Part shown: positions 50,588 to 59,530 of the stretch, piece after piece | How positions within the stretch are numbered: position 1 is the stretch's first letter | Layout: the number at the start of each line of letters is the position of its first letter | DNA from: Anaerococcus prevotii DSM 20548 | GTDB taxonomy: Bacteria; Bacillota; Clostridia; Tissierellales; Peptoniphilaceae | Length of the DNA: 64,000 bases | Assembly (NCBI RefSeq): GCF_000024105.1 | Contig: NC_013171.1 | Coordinates: 310,001 to 374,000 of the forward strand | Reading direction: 5' to 3' | The notes under the pieces: generated by a model | Told to the model about the DNA's origin: nothing | The model's input: the letters and a program-made list of their open reading frames with translations, nothing else | Database searches by the model: none | Program-made: the position numbers and the translations under genes

Positions 50588-51263
50588 TATAATCTTCCAC
50601 CTTTCCTCTTACAGCAAACAGACTCATCACTATTAATAATAGGGCAGGTATCATAAACTTATCCTTGCCAAAGATTAATAGAGCTATAATTGACATGGCT
50701 AGCCCTATCATCAAAGGCCTGTGGTTTCTGGTAGCATTGAACTGTTCTACCAAAAGCACTAGGAAAAGTGCAGTTAGGACAAAGTCTAAGCCCGTCGTGT
50801 TAAAGCTAATCATATTTCCCAAAAGGGCTCCCACATAGGAAGCTAGAGCCCAGACTAGGTAGTTGATGATACCTATAGCTAGATAGAAGTCCCCACGATT
50901 TACTCCCTCAGGTGGCTTTATTGAAGTATCCAGGGCGAAGGACTCATCTGATAGGGTCAGGATAAATAGTAACTTCGATCTCGAATTCTTAAATTCTTCT
51001 AGTAAGGACAAACCATAGAACATCATCCTGATATTTACTGAAAGAGTAAGGATGATGATAGCAAGTACGGTAATGTCGGTTTTGAGCAAGGGTAACAATA
51101 CAAATTGCATACTTCCAGCATACACCGTAAGTGATATAATAGGAGCGAGGATTGCAGAAAATCCTGCTTGACTAACCATGATTCCAAAGGTAAGACCAAG
51201 GAAGACATAGCCTACTATAACAGGGATAGTGTATGGGAATGCTTTCTTAAATGCTTCTCTCAT
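50580..51263 (-). CDS. azlC: Branched-chain amino acid exporter large subunit AzlC
   Basis: The 227-residue membrane protein of the AzlC family has 'FKKAFPYTIPVIVGYVFLGLTFGIMV' at the N-terminus and 'SLTVYAGSMQFVLLPLL' near residue 48, both typical. 'LFILTLSDESFAL' near 97 is a further family block. It should export isoleucine, leucine and valine or analogues when peptide or amino-acid uptake overloads the cell. AzlD follows with overlap. A promoter lies directly upstream. Confidence 0.92.
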   Translation of the reverse strand: MREAFKKAFPYTIPVIVGYVFLGLTFGIMVSQAGFSAILAPIISLTVYAGSMQFVLLPLLKTDITVLAIIILTLSVNIRMMFYGLSLLEEFKNSRSKLLFILTLSDESFALDTSIKPPEGVNRGDFYLAIGIINYLVWALASYVGALLGNMISFNTTGLDFVLTALFLVLLVEQFNATRNHRPLMIGLAMSIIALLIFGKDKFMIPALLLIVMSLFAVRGKVEDYNE

Positions 51264-51279
51264 AATATCTCCTTATAAA

Positions 51280-51309
51280 ATTATATACATTCTATCACAA
51301 GATTGTTAA
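51280..51309 (-). promoter_or_regulatory. Promoter of azlCD
   Basis: On the minus strand TTAACA (51304-51309), 18-bp spacer, TATAAT (51280-51285). The plus-strand FAD gene has its own TATAAT at 51347-51352. Confidence 0.6.
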
Positions 51310-51382
51310 AAAATAAATAATAGTTTCATTAAAGACATAGAACTTGTATAATATAATAGGCTAATTATGTAAAGGAGAGTAT

Positions 51383-52756
51383 ATGAAAAAGTACGATATC
51401 GTAGTGGTAGGCGCAGGAGCAAGCGGTGCCTTCCTTGCTTATGAATTAACCAAGCTAAAAACAAAGAAGAAAGTTTTGATAATAGATGGCGGTAGGAAAG
51501 TAGCTAACAGGACTTGTCCTATAACAGAAGGCAAAGTCGATCACTGTATAGGATGTAAGCCATGTAACATCATGTACGGATTTGGAGGAGCAGGAACCCT
51601 CTCAGATGGTAAATATAACATAACCACAAGCTTTGGAGGAGACCTTCACCAATACATAGGCGAGAAAAAGGCCATGGAGCTTATGGAATATGTGGACTCT
51701 GTCCTAATGGAATTCGATGGGGGAGATGACCTAGAGCTTTACTCAACAGACAAAAACGACCTAAAGACTAAATGTCTTCGTCACGACCTCCACCTTCTAT
51801 CAGCCAAGGTTCGCCATTTCGGTACAGATAGAAACAAGGTAATCCTTCAAAGAATCTACGACTATGTCAAAGACACCATAGACTTCGAGTTTAACACTAT
51901 GGTAGATAAGGTAGAATACGAAAACGACAAATACATCATCCACACAGGAAAAGAAGTCTACGAAGCAGAAGACCTAGTTCTTGCAGCAGGCAGGTCAGGC
52001 TCTAAGTGGATTGCAGACGTGTGCGATGAGTTTGACGTTGGGCTTAAGAGAAACAGAGTCGACATCGGTGTCAGAGTAGAAGTTCCGGCAGAAGTCTTCA
52101 AACATATAACAGACGATGTTTACGAAGCAAAAATCATGTATCAAACCAAGCAATACAACGACGTAGTAAGGACCTTCTGCATGAACCCATACGGCCATGT
52201 AGTAACAGAAAACACTAACGGCATCCTTACAGTAAACGGTCACTCATTCACTGACCCTAAACTTCAATCAGGAAACACTAACTTTGCACTCCTAGTAACC
52301 AATAGATTCACCGAACCATTCGAAGACTCAAACGAATATGGCGAATCCATTGCCAAGCTTTCGAACATGCTTGGAGGAGGAGTCCTCATGCAAAGATTTG
52401 GTGACCTAGTCAAGGGCCGCAGATCATCAGAAAGAAGAATGGCCAAGTCCTTCACCACACCAACCCTAAATGCGACAGCAGGCGACCTATCCCTAGTTAT
52501 GCCAAAAAGACAACTCGATGATATCATTGAGATGATCTACCAACTAGACAAAATCGCCCCAGGAATGGCCAACGACGACACCCTACTTTACGGAATAGAA
52601 GTCAAATTCTACAACTCCGTAGTAGACGTTGACGAAAGATTCGAAACAAACAAGAAAAGACTCTACTGTCTAGGAGACGGCTCAGGAGTAACCCACTCCC
52701 TATCTCAAGCCTCAGCCTCAGGAGTAGAAATGGCAAGAATATTAAACGACCTATAA
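51383..52756 (+). CDS. FAD-dependent dehydrogenase of unknown substrate
   Basis: The 457-residue flavoprotein has an N-terminal Rossmann fold GAGASGAFLAYEL (10-22) with acidic end IIDGG. A cysteine-rich loop CPITEGKVDHC-IGC-KPC (about 46-62) precedes GFGGAGTLSDGKYN, a hallmark of the group of 'uncharacterised FAD-dependent dehydrogenases'. The late FAD contact LAAGRSGSKW and the C-terminal GDGSGVTHSLSQASASG complete the cofactor site. The three nearby cysteines could ligate a metal or form a redox disulfide. Substrate is unknown. The TAA/ATG overlap with the next gene indicates an operon. Confidence 0.85.
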   Translation: MKKYDIVVVGAGASGAFLAYELTKLKTKKKVLIIDGGRKVANRTCPITEGKVDHCIGCKPCNIMYGFGGAGTLSDGKYNITTSFGGDLHQYIGEKKAMELMEYVDSVLMEFDGGDDLELYSTDKNDLKTKCLRHDLHLLSAKVRHFGTDRNKVILQRIYDYVKDTIDFEFNTMVDKVEYENDKYIIHTGKEVYEAEDLVLAAGRSGSKWIADVCDEFDVGLKRNRVDIGVRVEVPAEVFKHITDDVYEAKIMYQTKQYNDVVRTFCMNPYGHVVTENTNGILTVNGHSFTDPKLQSGNTNFALLVTNRFTEPFEDSNEYGESIAKLSNMLGGGVLMQRFGDLVKGRRSSERRMAKSFTTPTLNATAGDLSLVMPKRQLDDIIEMIYQLDKIAPGMANDDTLLYGIEVKFYNSVVDVDERFETNKKRLYCLGDGSGVTHSLSQASASGVEMARILNDL

Positions 52757-53580
52757 TGAAATACATCTATTCACAAATCAAAAAAGAAGACGGAATTATC
52801 CTAAGAGGAGTAATCAACACTCCTGATGATTTTACAGAAGATAAGAAATATCCAACAGTAATAATCTATCATGGATTCGGAGGAGATAGGAACGGATCAA
52901 GCTTCTTTAGAGTCCAAAACGCCAGATACCTAACAGATAGGGGCTATATTGTAGTAAGATTCGACTTTTCAGGAACATGCGAGTCTGACGGAGACTTCTA
53001 CGATATGACCGTATCGAGAGAAGAAAAAGAGGCGGAACTCATCCACGAATTCGTCAAAATCAAAGCCTATGTAGACAAAGATAGGCTCTACTGGGTGGGA
53101 CATTCCCTAGGAGGAGTTATAGCCACCCTCAAGGCTCATAAGCTTAAGCCAAAAGCCATGTGCCTCCTTGCTCCAGCAAGTGATATGAATAACCCTGACT
53201 ACATCAAAGTCATGGCCAAAACCATGTTCGAAGGCGAGATGAGAAAGAAAAAATCAGAAATAGACGGCCGCAAAACCTACGCTGAAATCATAAGAAGTGT
53301 AGAAGACGTAGATATAGGAGGAGTCAAACTCCACAAGAACTTCCTCATAGACTTCCTAAAGAAAAATATCTACGGGGCTGCCGAAAAATACAAGGGCAGG
53401 GTCCTAATCTTAAGGGGAGACGCGGACGACTTAGTCTTTAACGATGCTAATGAAAAACTCCAAAAGGCCTACCCAAAGGCAGACTACCAACAAATACAAG
53501 GAGCCGACCACTCCTTCAAAAACGAAGACCACAGAATGATAGTCTTTGAGAAAATGTATAAGTTTTTTGAGGAAAACTAA
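52756..53580 (+). CDS. Alpha/beta hydrolase (esterase/peptidase-like)
   Basis: The 274-residue cytosolic serine hydrolase has the oxyanion segment YHGFGGDRNGSSF near residue 38 and the nucleophile elbow GHSLGGV with Ser near 117. The Asp lies in RGDADDLVF near 223 and the His in GADHSF near 256. It resembles the BAAT/dipeptidyl-peptidase-like group of Firmicutes that deacylate small esters. Its ATG overlaps the stop of the FAD dehydrogenase gene by one base, so the two are translationally coupled and may serve one pathway. The coding end runs straight into repeat F2. Confidence 0.88.
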   Translation: MKYIYSQIKKEDGIILRGVINTPDDFTEDKKYPTVIIYHGFGGDRNGSSFFRVQNARYLTDRGYIVVRFDFSGTCESDGDFYDMTVSREEKEAELIHEFVKIKAYVDKDRLYWVGHSLGGVIATLKAHKLKPKAMCLLAPASDMNNPDYIKVMAKTMFEGEMRKKKSEIDGRKTYAEIIRSVEDVDIGGVKLHKNFLIDFLKKNIYGAAEKYKGRVLILRGDADDLVFNDANEKLQKAYPKADYQQIQGADHSFKNEDHRMIVFEKMYKFFEEN

Positions 53581-54240
53581 GAGAGCGAAGCTACCACCTC
53601 CCCTTATATCTAATGGTTCTGGCCACAATGAACTAAGTGAATTGATGGCAGACCTTAATCGAGGAAGCCCTCGTCATGGGCCACTGTTTTGCAAAGCAAA
53701 ATAGTGTAGTAGCCTTTGTTAATATTAACAAAGGCTAGAAGAACGATGAATATCGTTCAAAGTTAATAAGATAAAGGGCAAGCTGTTTGCTTGTCCTGAA
53801 TCCGAAAACTACCGTCGAGCGGAGCAAAGCGTAGTGGAGACATCTCTTAAGAGAGATCCCTCCACTACGGTCGGGATAAGGATGAGAGGAAAATCGGGAT
53901 TCCTTGTTGCCACCTCGACAGAGCTTCCACAAGGAAGCGACGAGAGGTCTACAGAACTTTGGGACGTGTATGGTTGGGGATATCTGTAGATAATTATTCT
54001 CGTAAATAACTTAAACTTAAAATAAACAGGTCATCATAGACTTAAAATCTCTCACATTGTCCTCCACTAGCCGGACGGGCTTTTTTCGAGATGGCGTGGT
54101 TGCGATGTTCAATAGATCCCTCCACTTCGGTCGTAATAAGGGAAAGGAAAGAGTTGGTATAAGGAAAAAGGGAAAGTCGAGACTCCACACTACCCTTATA
54201 TCGAGCGGAGCGAAAGCGGAGTCGAGATATCTCTTGGTTT
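53581..54240. repeat. Family F structured repeat, copy F2
   Basis: This occupies the first two thirds of the gap 53581-54594. Its left part (CTAATGGTTCTGGCCACAAT, GATGGCAGACCTTAATCGAG) matches F3 in reverse and F1 directly. The centre (TCCGAAAACTACCGTCGAGC...GGTCGGGATAAGG) and right part (GACGAGAGGTCTACAGAAC...) match F1 in reverse. An about 90-bp insertion with a perfect 28-bp palindrome separates the left part from the centre. No coding frame is credible. Confidence 0.7.
53710..53737. repeat. Perfect 28-bp palindrome
   Basis: The half-site TAGCCTTTGTTAAT is followed directly by its reverse complement with no loop. It lies inside an insertion that interrupts F2 relative to F3. Confidence 0.85.
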
Positions 54241-54284
54241 TCACTAGCCTAGTTTGCCTAATTCTAAATTTATCTTAAAACTCA

Positions 54285-54309
54285 CCAGGGCCAAAACCCT
54301 GGTTTTTCT
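54285..54309 (+). terminator. Terminator before the first surface protein gene
   Basis: Stem CCAGGG/CCCTGG with a 6-nt loop followed by TTTTTCTTT. It isolates the surface-protein gene from F2. Confidence 0.78.
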
Positions 54310-54404
54310 TTGCCCTCAGCTTACAAAATCCAATCTCTTTTATTATTTTTCATTATTTTAAAGAAAAAATCTTCAAAAGGGCTTTAATTCTGTCCGAAAA
54401 GTGT

Positions 54405-54594
54405 TATAATGTAATAAACAATTATATATCTGACACCAATTTGTAACTAATATCTATCAATTGTGGAGGAAATTTAAAAATTTTGCACTTTTTGTAGAAA
54501 ATGTGTTGCAAATATTAGAAAGTGGTGTATCATTATAATTGTAAAGTGAGTACTATATTAATAGTTTTTTAAACACAAAAGGAGAATTACAATT
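54405..54594 (+). promoter_or_regulatory. Promoter and leader region of the coiled-coil surface protein
   Basis: Two TATAAT boxes are present, at 54405-54410 and 54534-54539, both with poor -35 boxes. An orphan ribosome-binding-like GGAGG lies near 54463, and the real one (AAAAGGAG) at 54577-54584. A long A/T-rich leader of up to 180 nt is possible. Confidence 0.45.
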
Positions 54595-55863
54595 ATGAAA
54601 ACAAATAAATTAGCAGCAGGTGCTCTTGCACTAGCCCTAGGACTTGGTGCAGTTGCTCCATCATACGCAGCTACAAAAGACGAAGATATTAACAATGCAG
54701 TTAACAACATTTATTCAGAAGGATCTGATGCAGTAGTAAAAAAGACTGTTGACGAAATTAAGGGACTAAACGAAGACCTAGCTCGTTTTAGACAACAACT
54801 TGAAGATAGAAAACCTGAATTAGCAGCAGCTGAAGCAGAACTAAACGCTGCTAAAGCAAAACTTGCAGAAGCTAACGCTGCATATTCTTCAGAAATTGGA
54901 GCACTTGAAGCTAGAAAGGCTCAACTTGAAGAAAATATCGAGAAAGCAAAATCAGATAAAGAAGGCGACAGAGACAAACCAGCAGGAAACGCTGAATTAA
55001 CAAAAGAACAAGTTGCAGGTGTTAAAGCTGAAATCGATAAATTACAAGAGCAAATAGATGAATACAAAAGATTACAAGCTGAATTAATCAAAATTGCTAA
55101 CCAACAATATCTCACAGCAATGGAAAAAGTTAACACAGCTTATGGTCAAATCGAAGCTCTAAACAAACAAATTAAAGAAACAATCACAGAAATTGAAGGA
55201 AAATTAGATACACTTAAAGATAAAGCAAATGCTAAAGAAATAAACGAACTACGCACAATGCTTTCAGGCGTTAAATCTGAACTTCCATCAGTTCCAGCTA
55301 CACCAAGCACACCAGCTAAACCAGAAGAATCAAAAGAAGAAGTTCTTGCAAAAGCTGAAAAAGCTTACGATGATGCAAGAGTTACTGTAAAAGCAGTAGA
55401 ACTTATCAAAGTTACAGCTCCAAAAGTTTACGAAAAGAACAAAGTAGCTATCGATGCTTACCTAGAAAAAGCTAACGCAGCAGTTAACAAACTTGGTAAA
55501 GCTCTTGGCAAAAAAGTAGCAGTATCTGACCTTCTTTTCTCAACAGCTTACGCTGAAGAAGCTAGCCTAGAAGAAATCAAAGATTTAACAAAAGAAGTTG
55601 AAGATGTAGATAAAGAAGGTAAAGAACTTCTTGAAAACATAAACAAACAAGAAGAAGAAGCTGATAAAAAAGAAGATAAAAAAGAAGCTGACAAAAAAGA
55701 AGATAAAAAAGAAGAAAAAACTGAAGATAAAAAAGAAGAAAAAGCACCAGCAGCTAAAAAAGCAGCTTCTAACGCTAAAACAGGCGTTGCAGGAGTTACA
55801 GGCGTAGCTGGAATCCTTGCAGCAGCTTCAGTTGCTTACGCAGCAAGCAAAAAAAGAGACTAA
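54595..55863 (+). CDS. Secreted coiled-coil surface protein with degenerate sorting signal
   Basis: The 422-residue protein has a signal peptide (1-26, cut after SYA). A long Ala/Glu/Lys coiled coil follows (about 40-228), then a Pro-rich hinge (VPATPSTPAKPEE), a compact helical domain (about 250-305), an acidic/Lys KE-repeat (about 345-392), and a C-terminal anchor. The anchor has NAKTG, a 22-residue hydrophobic stretch and the basic tail KKRD. The layout is that of a sortase substrate, but the motif is not LPxTG. The helical domain (DDARVTVKAVELIKVTAPK) is also present in the lipoprotein encoded at 58929. GC-poor, highly regular codon use and a strong ribosome binding site suggest high expression. 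Confidence 0.78.
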   Translation: MKTNKLAAGALALALGLGAVAPSYAATKDEDINNAVNNIYSEGSDAVVKKTVDEIKGLNEDLARFRQQLEDRKPELAAAEAELNAAKAKLAEANAAYSSEIGALEARKAQLEENIEKAKSDKEGDRDKPAGNAELTKEQVAGVKAEIDKLQEQIDEYKRLQAELIKIANQQYLTAMEKVNTAYGQIEALNKQIKETITEIEGKLDTLKDKANAKEINELRTMLSGVKSELPSVPATPSTPAKPEESKEEVLAKAEKAYDDARVTVKAVELIKVTAPKVYEKNKVAIDAYLEKANAAVNKLGKALGKKVAVSDLLFSTAYAEEASLEEIKDLTKEVEDVDKEGKELLENINKQEEEADKKEDKKEADKKEDKKEEKTEDKKEEKAPAAKKAASNAKTGVAGVTGVAGILAAASVAYAASKKRD

Positions 55864-55935
55864 TAATACTTTAGTCACTGAAGAGTGCACTCTATAGACA
55901 AAGTATTAATTTAGTAACCGCGGTACTCACGATTT

Positions 55936-55962
55936 AAGACCCTTTATCCAAAGGGTCTTTTA
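55936..55962 (+). terminator. Terminator behind the coiled-coil protein gene
   Basis: Stem AAGACCCTTT/AAAGGGTCTT with a 4-nt loop, followed by TTATTTTG. Confidence 0.88.
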
Positions 55963-55980
55963 TTTTGCCATAAAATAAGT

Positions 55981-56869
55981 GGGGAGATATTTTTTTCTAA
56001 AATATCTTAGACTAAAATCTTTTATATGGTAATGTATATAGATACAGGAATATATTTATGAATAGTATAACTTGGTATTAAAATATACTTTTATATGAAG
56101 GTGTCCCTTCGAACCCTAGGGGACAGCCTAAGGGGGCGGCAGAGGCCCCCTCCAGTCTTTCCCCTAGGACCCCTTTTCCCCTCACCCCCTCTGCTCCTTA
56201 GCGGAGTGCGAAACTAGATGATTGGCTTACGCCAATCTTTTTTAGTAGGCAGAACTCTTCGTTATAGTTTATCTAGTAGCTAGGGATTCCTAATCATCAT
56301 TCGCTAAAAATTTATAACTCGCTACGCTCAAACAGATAAATTTTCTTAACGCTTACTCTGATTATACATGCTACTCGTATATGAGGAATTAGAGGAGTAA
56401 GCTTTGCCTCTGGCAAAGCGTATCATATTTTATTTATTAGTACTAAAAAAGGCTTTCCTATGCAAGCCTACATCTTTCTTCAATAAGGCTTTCCATATGA
56501 AAGCCTACCCCAATACTTAAGAGGAATTCGCGGAGCGAACTTCTTCCTTTTATTGGCCCCTGCCGAGGCCGCCCGCGGGGTTGAGTGGAAAAGAGGGCCT
56601 GGGAGAAAACCGGATGGGGCATGCGGAAAGCCCCAAGAGGTTGTCTCCCAGAGGTTCGAAGGGACACCTTCATAAGAAGTAAATTCTAATTACCCAGATA
56701 TATTATTTCTAAAAAGTTTAATATAAATTATTTTAAATAATTTACGGATTCCTTAGCTGTCTCCCTGAGGTTCGAAGGGTCCAACCCTGCTCGAAGAGAT
56801 ATACTAATACATAGATATATTCAATATCAAATATTTTTACTCTTAGATATTTTAGAAAAATATATCTCA
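55981..56869. mobile_element. Family E structured element, copy E3
   Basis: The element fills the gap 55864-56979 behind a terminator. Terminal repeats are GGGGAGATATTTTTTTCTAAAATATC (left, given in two parts: GGGGAGATATT and TTTTTCTAAAATATC) and GATATTTTAGAAAAATATATC (right). The left arm is of the E2 left type. The right arm (about 56440-56670) is GC-rich, unique to E3 and E4, and almost identical between them. It has hairpins AGGCTTTC/GAAAGCCT and GGGCCTGGGAGA/TCTCCCAG. A second solo right end (CTGTCTCCCTGAGGTTCGAA) lies outside it at 56757-56790. A potential G-quadruplex on the minus strand spans 56161-56189. ORFs inside differ in frame from those in E4 and are not genes. Confidence 0.78.
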
Positions 56870-56916
56870 TTTTCACATGGGGCTAATAAGGCCCTCCTTA
56901 TAATTATGAAGACCTT

Positions 56917-56945
56917 TTGACATCTATCTTAGAAAGCTATATAAT
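56917..56945 (+). promoter_or_regulatory. Promoter of the surface protein/lipoprotein operon
   Basis: Perfect TTGACA (56917-56922), exactly 17 bp, perfect TATAAT (56940-56945). This is one of the strongest promoters in the window. Confidence 0.9.
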
Positions 56946-56979
56946 TTATATATAATATAGAAAACCAATAGGAGATATG

Positions 56980-58908
56980 ATGAATAAGAGAAAATTAGGG
57001 GCAGCTGTACTTTTACTAGCCCTAGGCCTAGGTCCTGTACAGACTAGCCAAAATTATAATTTAAAATTAAATAACCTTGCTTATGCTGAAGATGCTGAAC
57101 CATCTGGCGAAAGAGCTGATGAAGGCAAAAAAGAAGAAGTTGACAAAGATCAAGTAGGAAATCTAAATCAAGATAATCCAGGAACAGAATCTGACGGAGA
57201 CGTTAATGACGATGGTGATGAAAACCTAAATGTAGGACCTGGGGTTGAGCCTGGAAATGTAGGAGCTGCTAATCCAGCTGATGCAGAAGAATCTGACGAA
57301 GCTACTATCAAAGAAGCACTAGAAGCTCAAGACAAGGCTGTTAAAGATTCTGGAGCATATAAGCTTGCGACTGAAGCAGAGTGTGCAAAATATGAGTCTA
57401 ATTATTCTGAAATAGAGAAAAATATATTAGATTCTTTAAAAGAAGGTAAAAAGATTTCCATCAAAAAACTTAAGGAAGAACTTAAGGGAAAGTTTTTAAC
57501 AGCTTCTATGGACTTAGGTTATACTGTAGTGAAAAACCTTCCAAAGAGAATGGAGCTTAGAAGACTAAAAGCAGAACTTGAGGCTGCTTCTAAAAAAGCT
57601 GATAAGGAATATTCTAAAGAGCTTAAGGAAGTAATCAAAGAAACAGATGATATCCTAGCTTCAAAAGAATATACAAGTGAAGAAATCGAAGAAAATCTTA
57701 AATCTTTGACTAAGGCAGTAGATGCTTACAAGAAAGAAAACTCTGTAGATATAGCTCCTGCTAAGTTAAGCCCAGAAGAAGCTAAATATGGATATCCAGA
57801 TGATGTCTATACTGAAACTAGGGGAATAGAGAAAGACCTAAGCGAGCTTCGTCTAGATGCTAGGGTTATGCTTGATGATTATGTAGATGATGAGAAAGCT
57901 AAATCTAGAAAGGCTGAATTAGATAAGAAAGTCGAAGCTAAGGCAGCTAGCGAAGCTGAAAAAACAGAATATGATAATCTAATAAATTATTATTCAGCTA
58001 AATTAGATTTGGCTAAAAAAATGATTGATCCAGATGTAGAAGAGAGCGCCTTACTAGGATTTATAAATGTCTACAAAGAAGCAGCTGATAAAATTGTGAT
58101 TGAAGAAAAGGAAGACTCAGAACTTGAATCTAAATATAAAAAGCTATTAAAAGAATACGAAGAAGTAAAAAGTTCTGACATCTACAAAAAAGCTTCTGAC
58201 GAGAAGAAAAAAGCTTATGATGAGGCTCTAGAAGATTTTAAAAACAAAAAATATACTACACTCGAGGAGTTAGAAGCTGGAAAGACGAAGATGGAAGAAG
58301 CAAAAAATGCCCTTAGTGTAAAAGTTTCTACAGAAGAGGAAAAGGAAATCGAGGCTGTATTAGATAAGCACAACGATTTTATCAAAAGTGATGAATACCT
58401 AAGAGCAACAAAAGATCTTCAAAAAGCCTATGACGAAGCTTACGATGCCCTTAAGGCAGATAAGACTAAGGCAAATCTTGATAAAGTTAAGAAAGCTAAG
58501 ACTGATATTAGTGACTACTATTCTAAGTTTAACGCTGAGATTGAATCTTTAGAAAAGTATATCGACCAAGCTAAAACAGACAGCTTAACCGAAGATTCTT
58601 TGAAGAAATTAAAGAAAGAATACAAGGAAAAATTAGAAGAAATTAAGTCAGATAATTCTAAGACAATTGATGATATTAATGAATTGAAAAAAGAATTTGA
58701 CGCTAAACTAAATCCTGAAAAGCCTGAAAAGGATAGCACTAAGGCCAAAGAAGATGCTAAGAAAAAGGCAACCAAGAAGGTTGTAACATCAAGCAAGAAA
58801 TCAAACGGTAAGGTTAGAACTGGTGTTGATGCGATTCTTCCTGTAGTTGGAGGAGTTGCTATAGTTGCAGCAATTGGTCTAATATTTACAAGAAGAAAGA
58901 ATAAATAA
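56980..58908 (+). CDS. Wall-anchored surface protein with FIVAR-like helical repeats
   Basis: The 642-residue protein starts at ATG 56980, 5 bp behind AGGAG; ATG 56977 is too close. A signal peptide (about 1-36, ending AYA) is followed by an acidic Gly/Asn/Asp-rich spacer (40-110). Several FIVAR-like three-helix units follow, the clearest at about 375-445 and 450-515, sharing SSDIYKKASDEKKKAYDEAL and KSDEYLRATKDLQKAYDEAY. The anchor is KVRTG, hydrophobic stretch, RRKNK, similar in layout to the protein at 54595 but without LPxTG. A role in adhesion or ligand binding is likely. The lipoprotein gene follows 20 bp downstream. Confidence 0.75.
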   Translation: MNKRKLGAAVLLLALGLGPVQTSQNYNLKLNNLAYAEDAEPSGERADEGKKEEVDKDQVGNLNQDNPGTESDGDVNDDGDENLNVGPGVEPGNVGAANPADAEESDEATIKEALEAQDKAVKDSGAYKLATEAECAKYESNYSEIEKNILDSLKEGKKISIKKLKEELKGKFLTASMDLGYTVVKNLPKRMELRRLKAELEAASKKADKEYSKELKEVIKETDDILASKEYTSEEIEENLKSLTKAVDAYKKENSVDIAPAKLSPEEAKYGYPDDVYTETRGIEKDLSELRLDARVMLDDYVDDEKAKSRKAELDKKVEAKAASEAEKTEYDNLINYYSAKLDLAKKMIDPDVEESALLGFINVYKEAADKIVIEEKEDSELESKYKKLLKEYEEVKSSDIYKKASDEKKKAYDEALEDFKNKKYTTLEELEAGKTKMEEAKNALSVKVSTEEEKEIEAVLDKHNDFIKSDEYLRATKDLQKAYDEAYDALKADKTKANLDKVKKAKTDISDYYSKFNAEIESLEKYIDQAKTDSLTEDSLKKLKKEYKEKLEEIKSDNSKTIDDINELKKEFDAKLNPEKPEKDSTKAKEDAKKKATKKVVTSSKKSNGKVRTGVDAILPVVGGVAIVAAIGLIFTRRKNK

Positions 58909-58928
58909 GGATAAAAAGGAGAGATATT

Positions 58929-59462
58929 ATGAAAATTAAAAACAAAGTAGTTCTAGCAGGACTTTTACTATCTTTATCACTAGCATCATGCAACAACATG
59001 AGCGAAAACAAAAATACTGCTGATGACAGCAAAAACGAAACAGAAGTAACAGAAAGCGCTGAATCAAAAGAAACAGAAGAAAAAGCGGACGACAAAGAAG
59101 CTGAAGAAAAAGACAAGAAAGATGCCGACAAGGCTGATAAGGCTGACTCAAAAGAAGACAAGGCCGATGATAAGGAAGCTTCAGACAAAGAAGAAGCTGC
59201 TGATAAGGAAAAAGCAGAGGATAAAGAAGCCAAGGAAGATAAGGAAGACTCAGAAGGCCCTCAAACAAAAGAAGAAGCAATAGACGAACTTGAACAAGCA
59301 ATCTTTGATTCAAGAGTAACAATGAGAGCCCTAGAAATCCTTCAAACAGAAGCTCCAGAAGCAATAGAAGGAAAAGAAGACGAAATCCAAGCCCTAATCG
59401 ACAAATCAAACGAAGTAATAGAAAGATCAAGAGAAATCCTAGATCAAGTTAAAAATAACTAA
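58929..59462 (+). CDS. Acidic lipoprotein with shared helical domain
   Basis: The 177-residue lipoprotein has the lipobox SLASC (Cys20). An extremely charged Lys/Glu/Asp/Ala linker (about 30-110) probably spans the wall. The C-terminal domain (about 113-177) includes DSRVTMRALEILQTEAPEAI. This domain aligns with residues 250-305 of the coiled-coil protein encoded at 54595 (both D-RVT--A-E-----AP), so the two surface proteins may bind the same ligand or each other. It is cotranscribed with the FIVAR-like protein gene and ends at a terminator just before element E4. Confidence 0.75.
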   Translation: MKIKNKVVLAGLLLSLSLASCNNMSENKNTADDSKNETEVTESAESKETEEKADDKEAEEKDKKDADKADKADSKEDKADDKEASDKEEAADKEKAEDKEAKEDKEDSEGPQTKEEAIDELEQAIFDSRVTMRALEILQTEAPEAIEGKEDEIQALIDKSNEVIERSREILDQVKNN

Positions 59463-59471
59463 TAATACAGG

Positions 59472-59502
59472 AAAGGCTCCCTTTTACAAAGGGGGCTTTT
59501 TT
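59472..59502 (+). terminator. Terminator of the surface protein/lipoprotein operon
   Basis: Stem AAGGCTCCCTTT/AAAGGGGGCTT followed by TTTTAG. Confidence 0.82.
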
Positions 59503-59530
59503 AGAGATTTTTTTTAAATATCCTATTACT

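Noticed and set aside
54057-54278. Opposed ORFs of about 75 aa over F2
   Set aside because: They are mirror images produced by the palindromic repeat, without ribosome binding sites.
58936-59430. Long minus ORF (164 aa, Leu-rich) opposite the lipoprotein gene
   Set aside because: It is a shadow of the Lys/Glu/Ala-rich repeat coding strand. It has no start region of its own.
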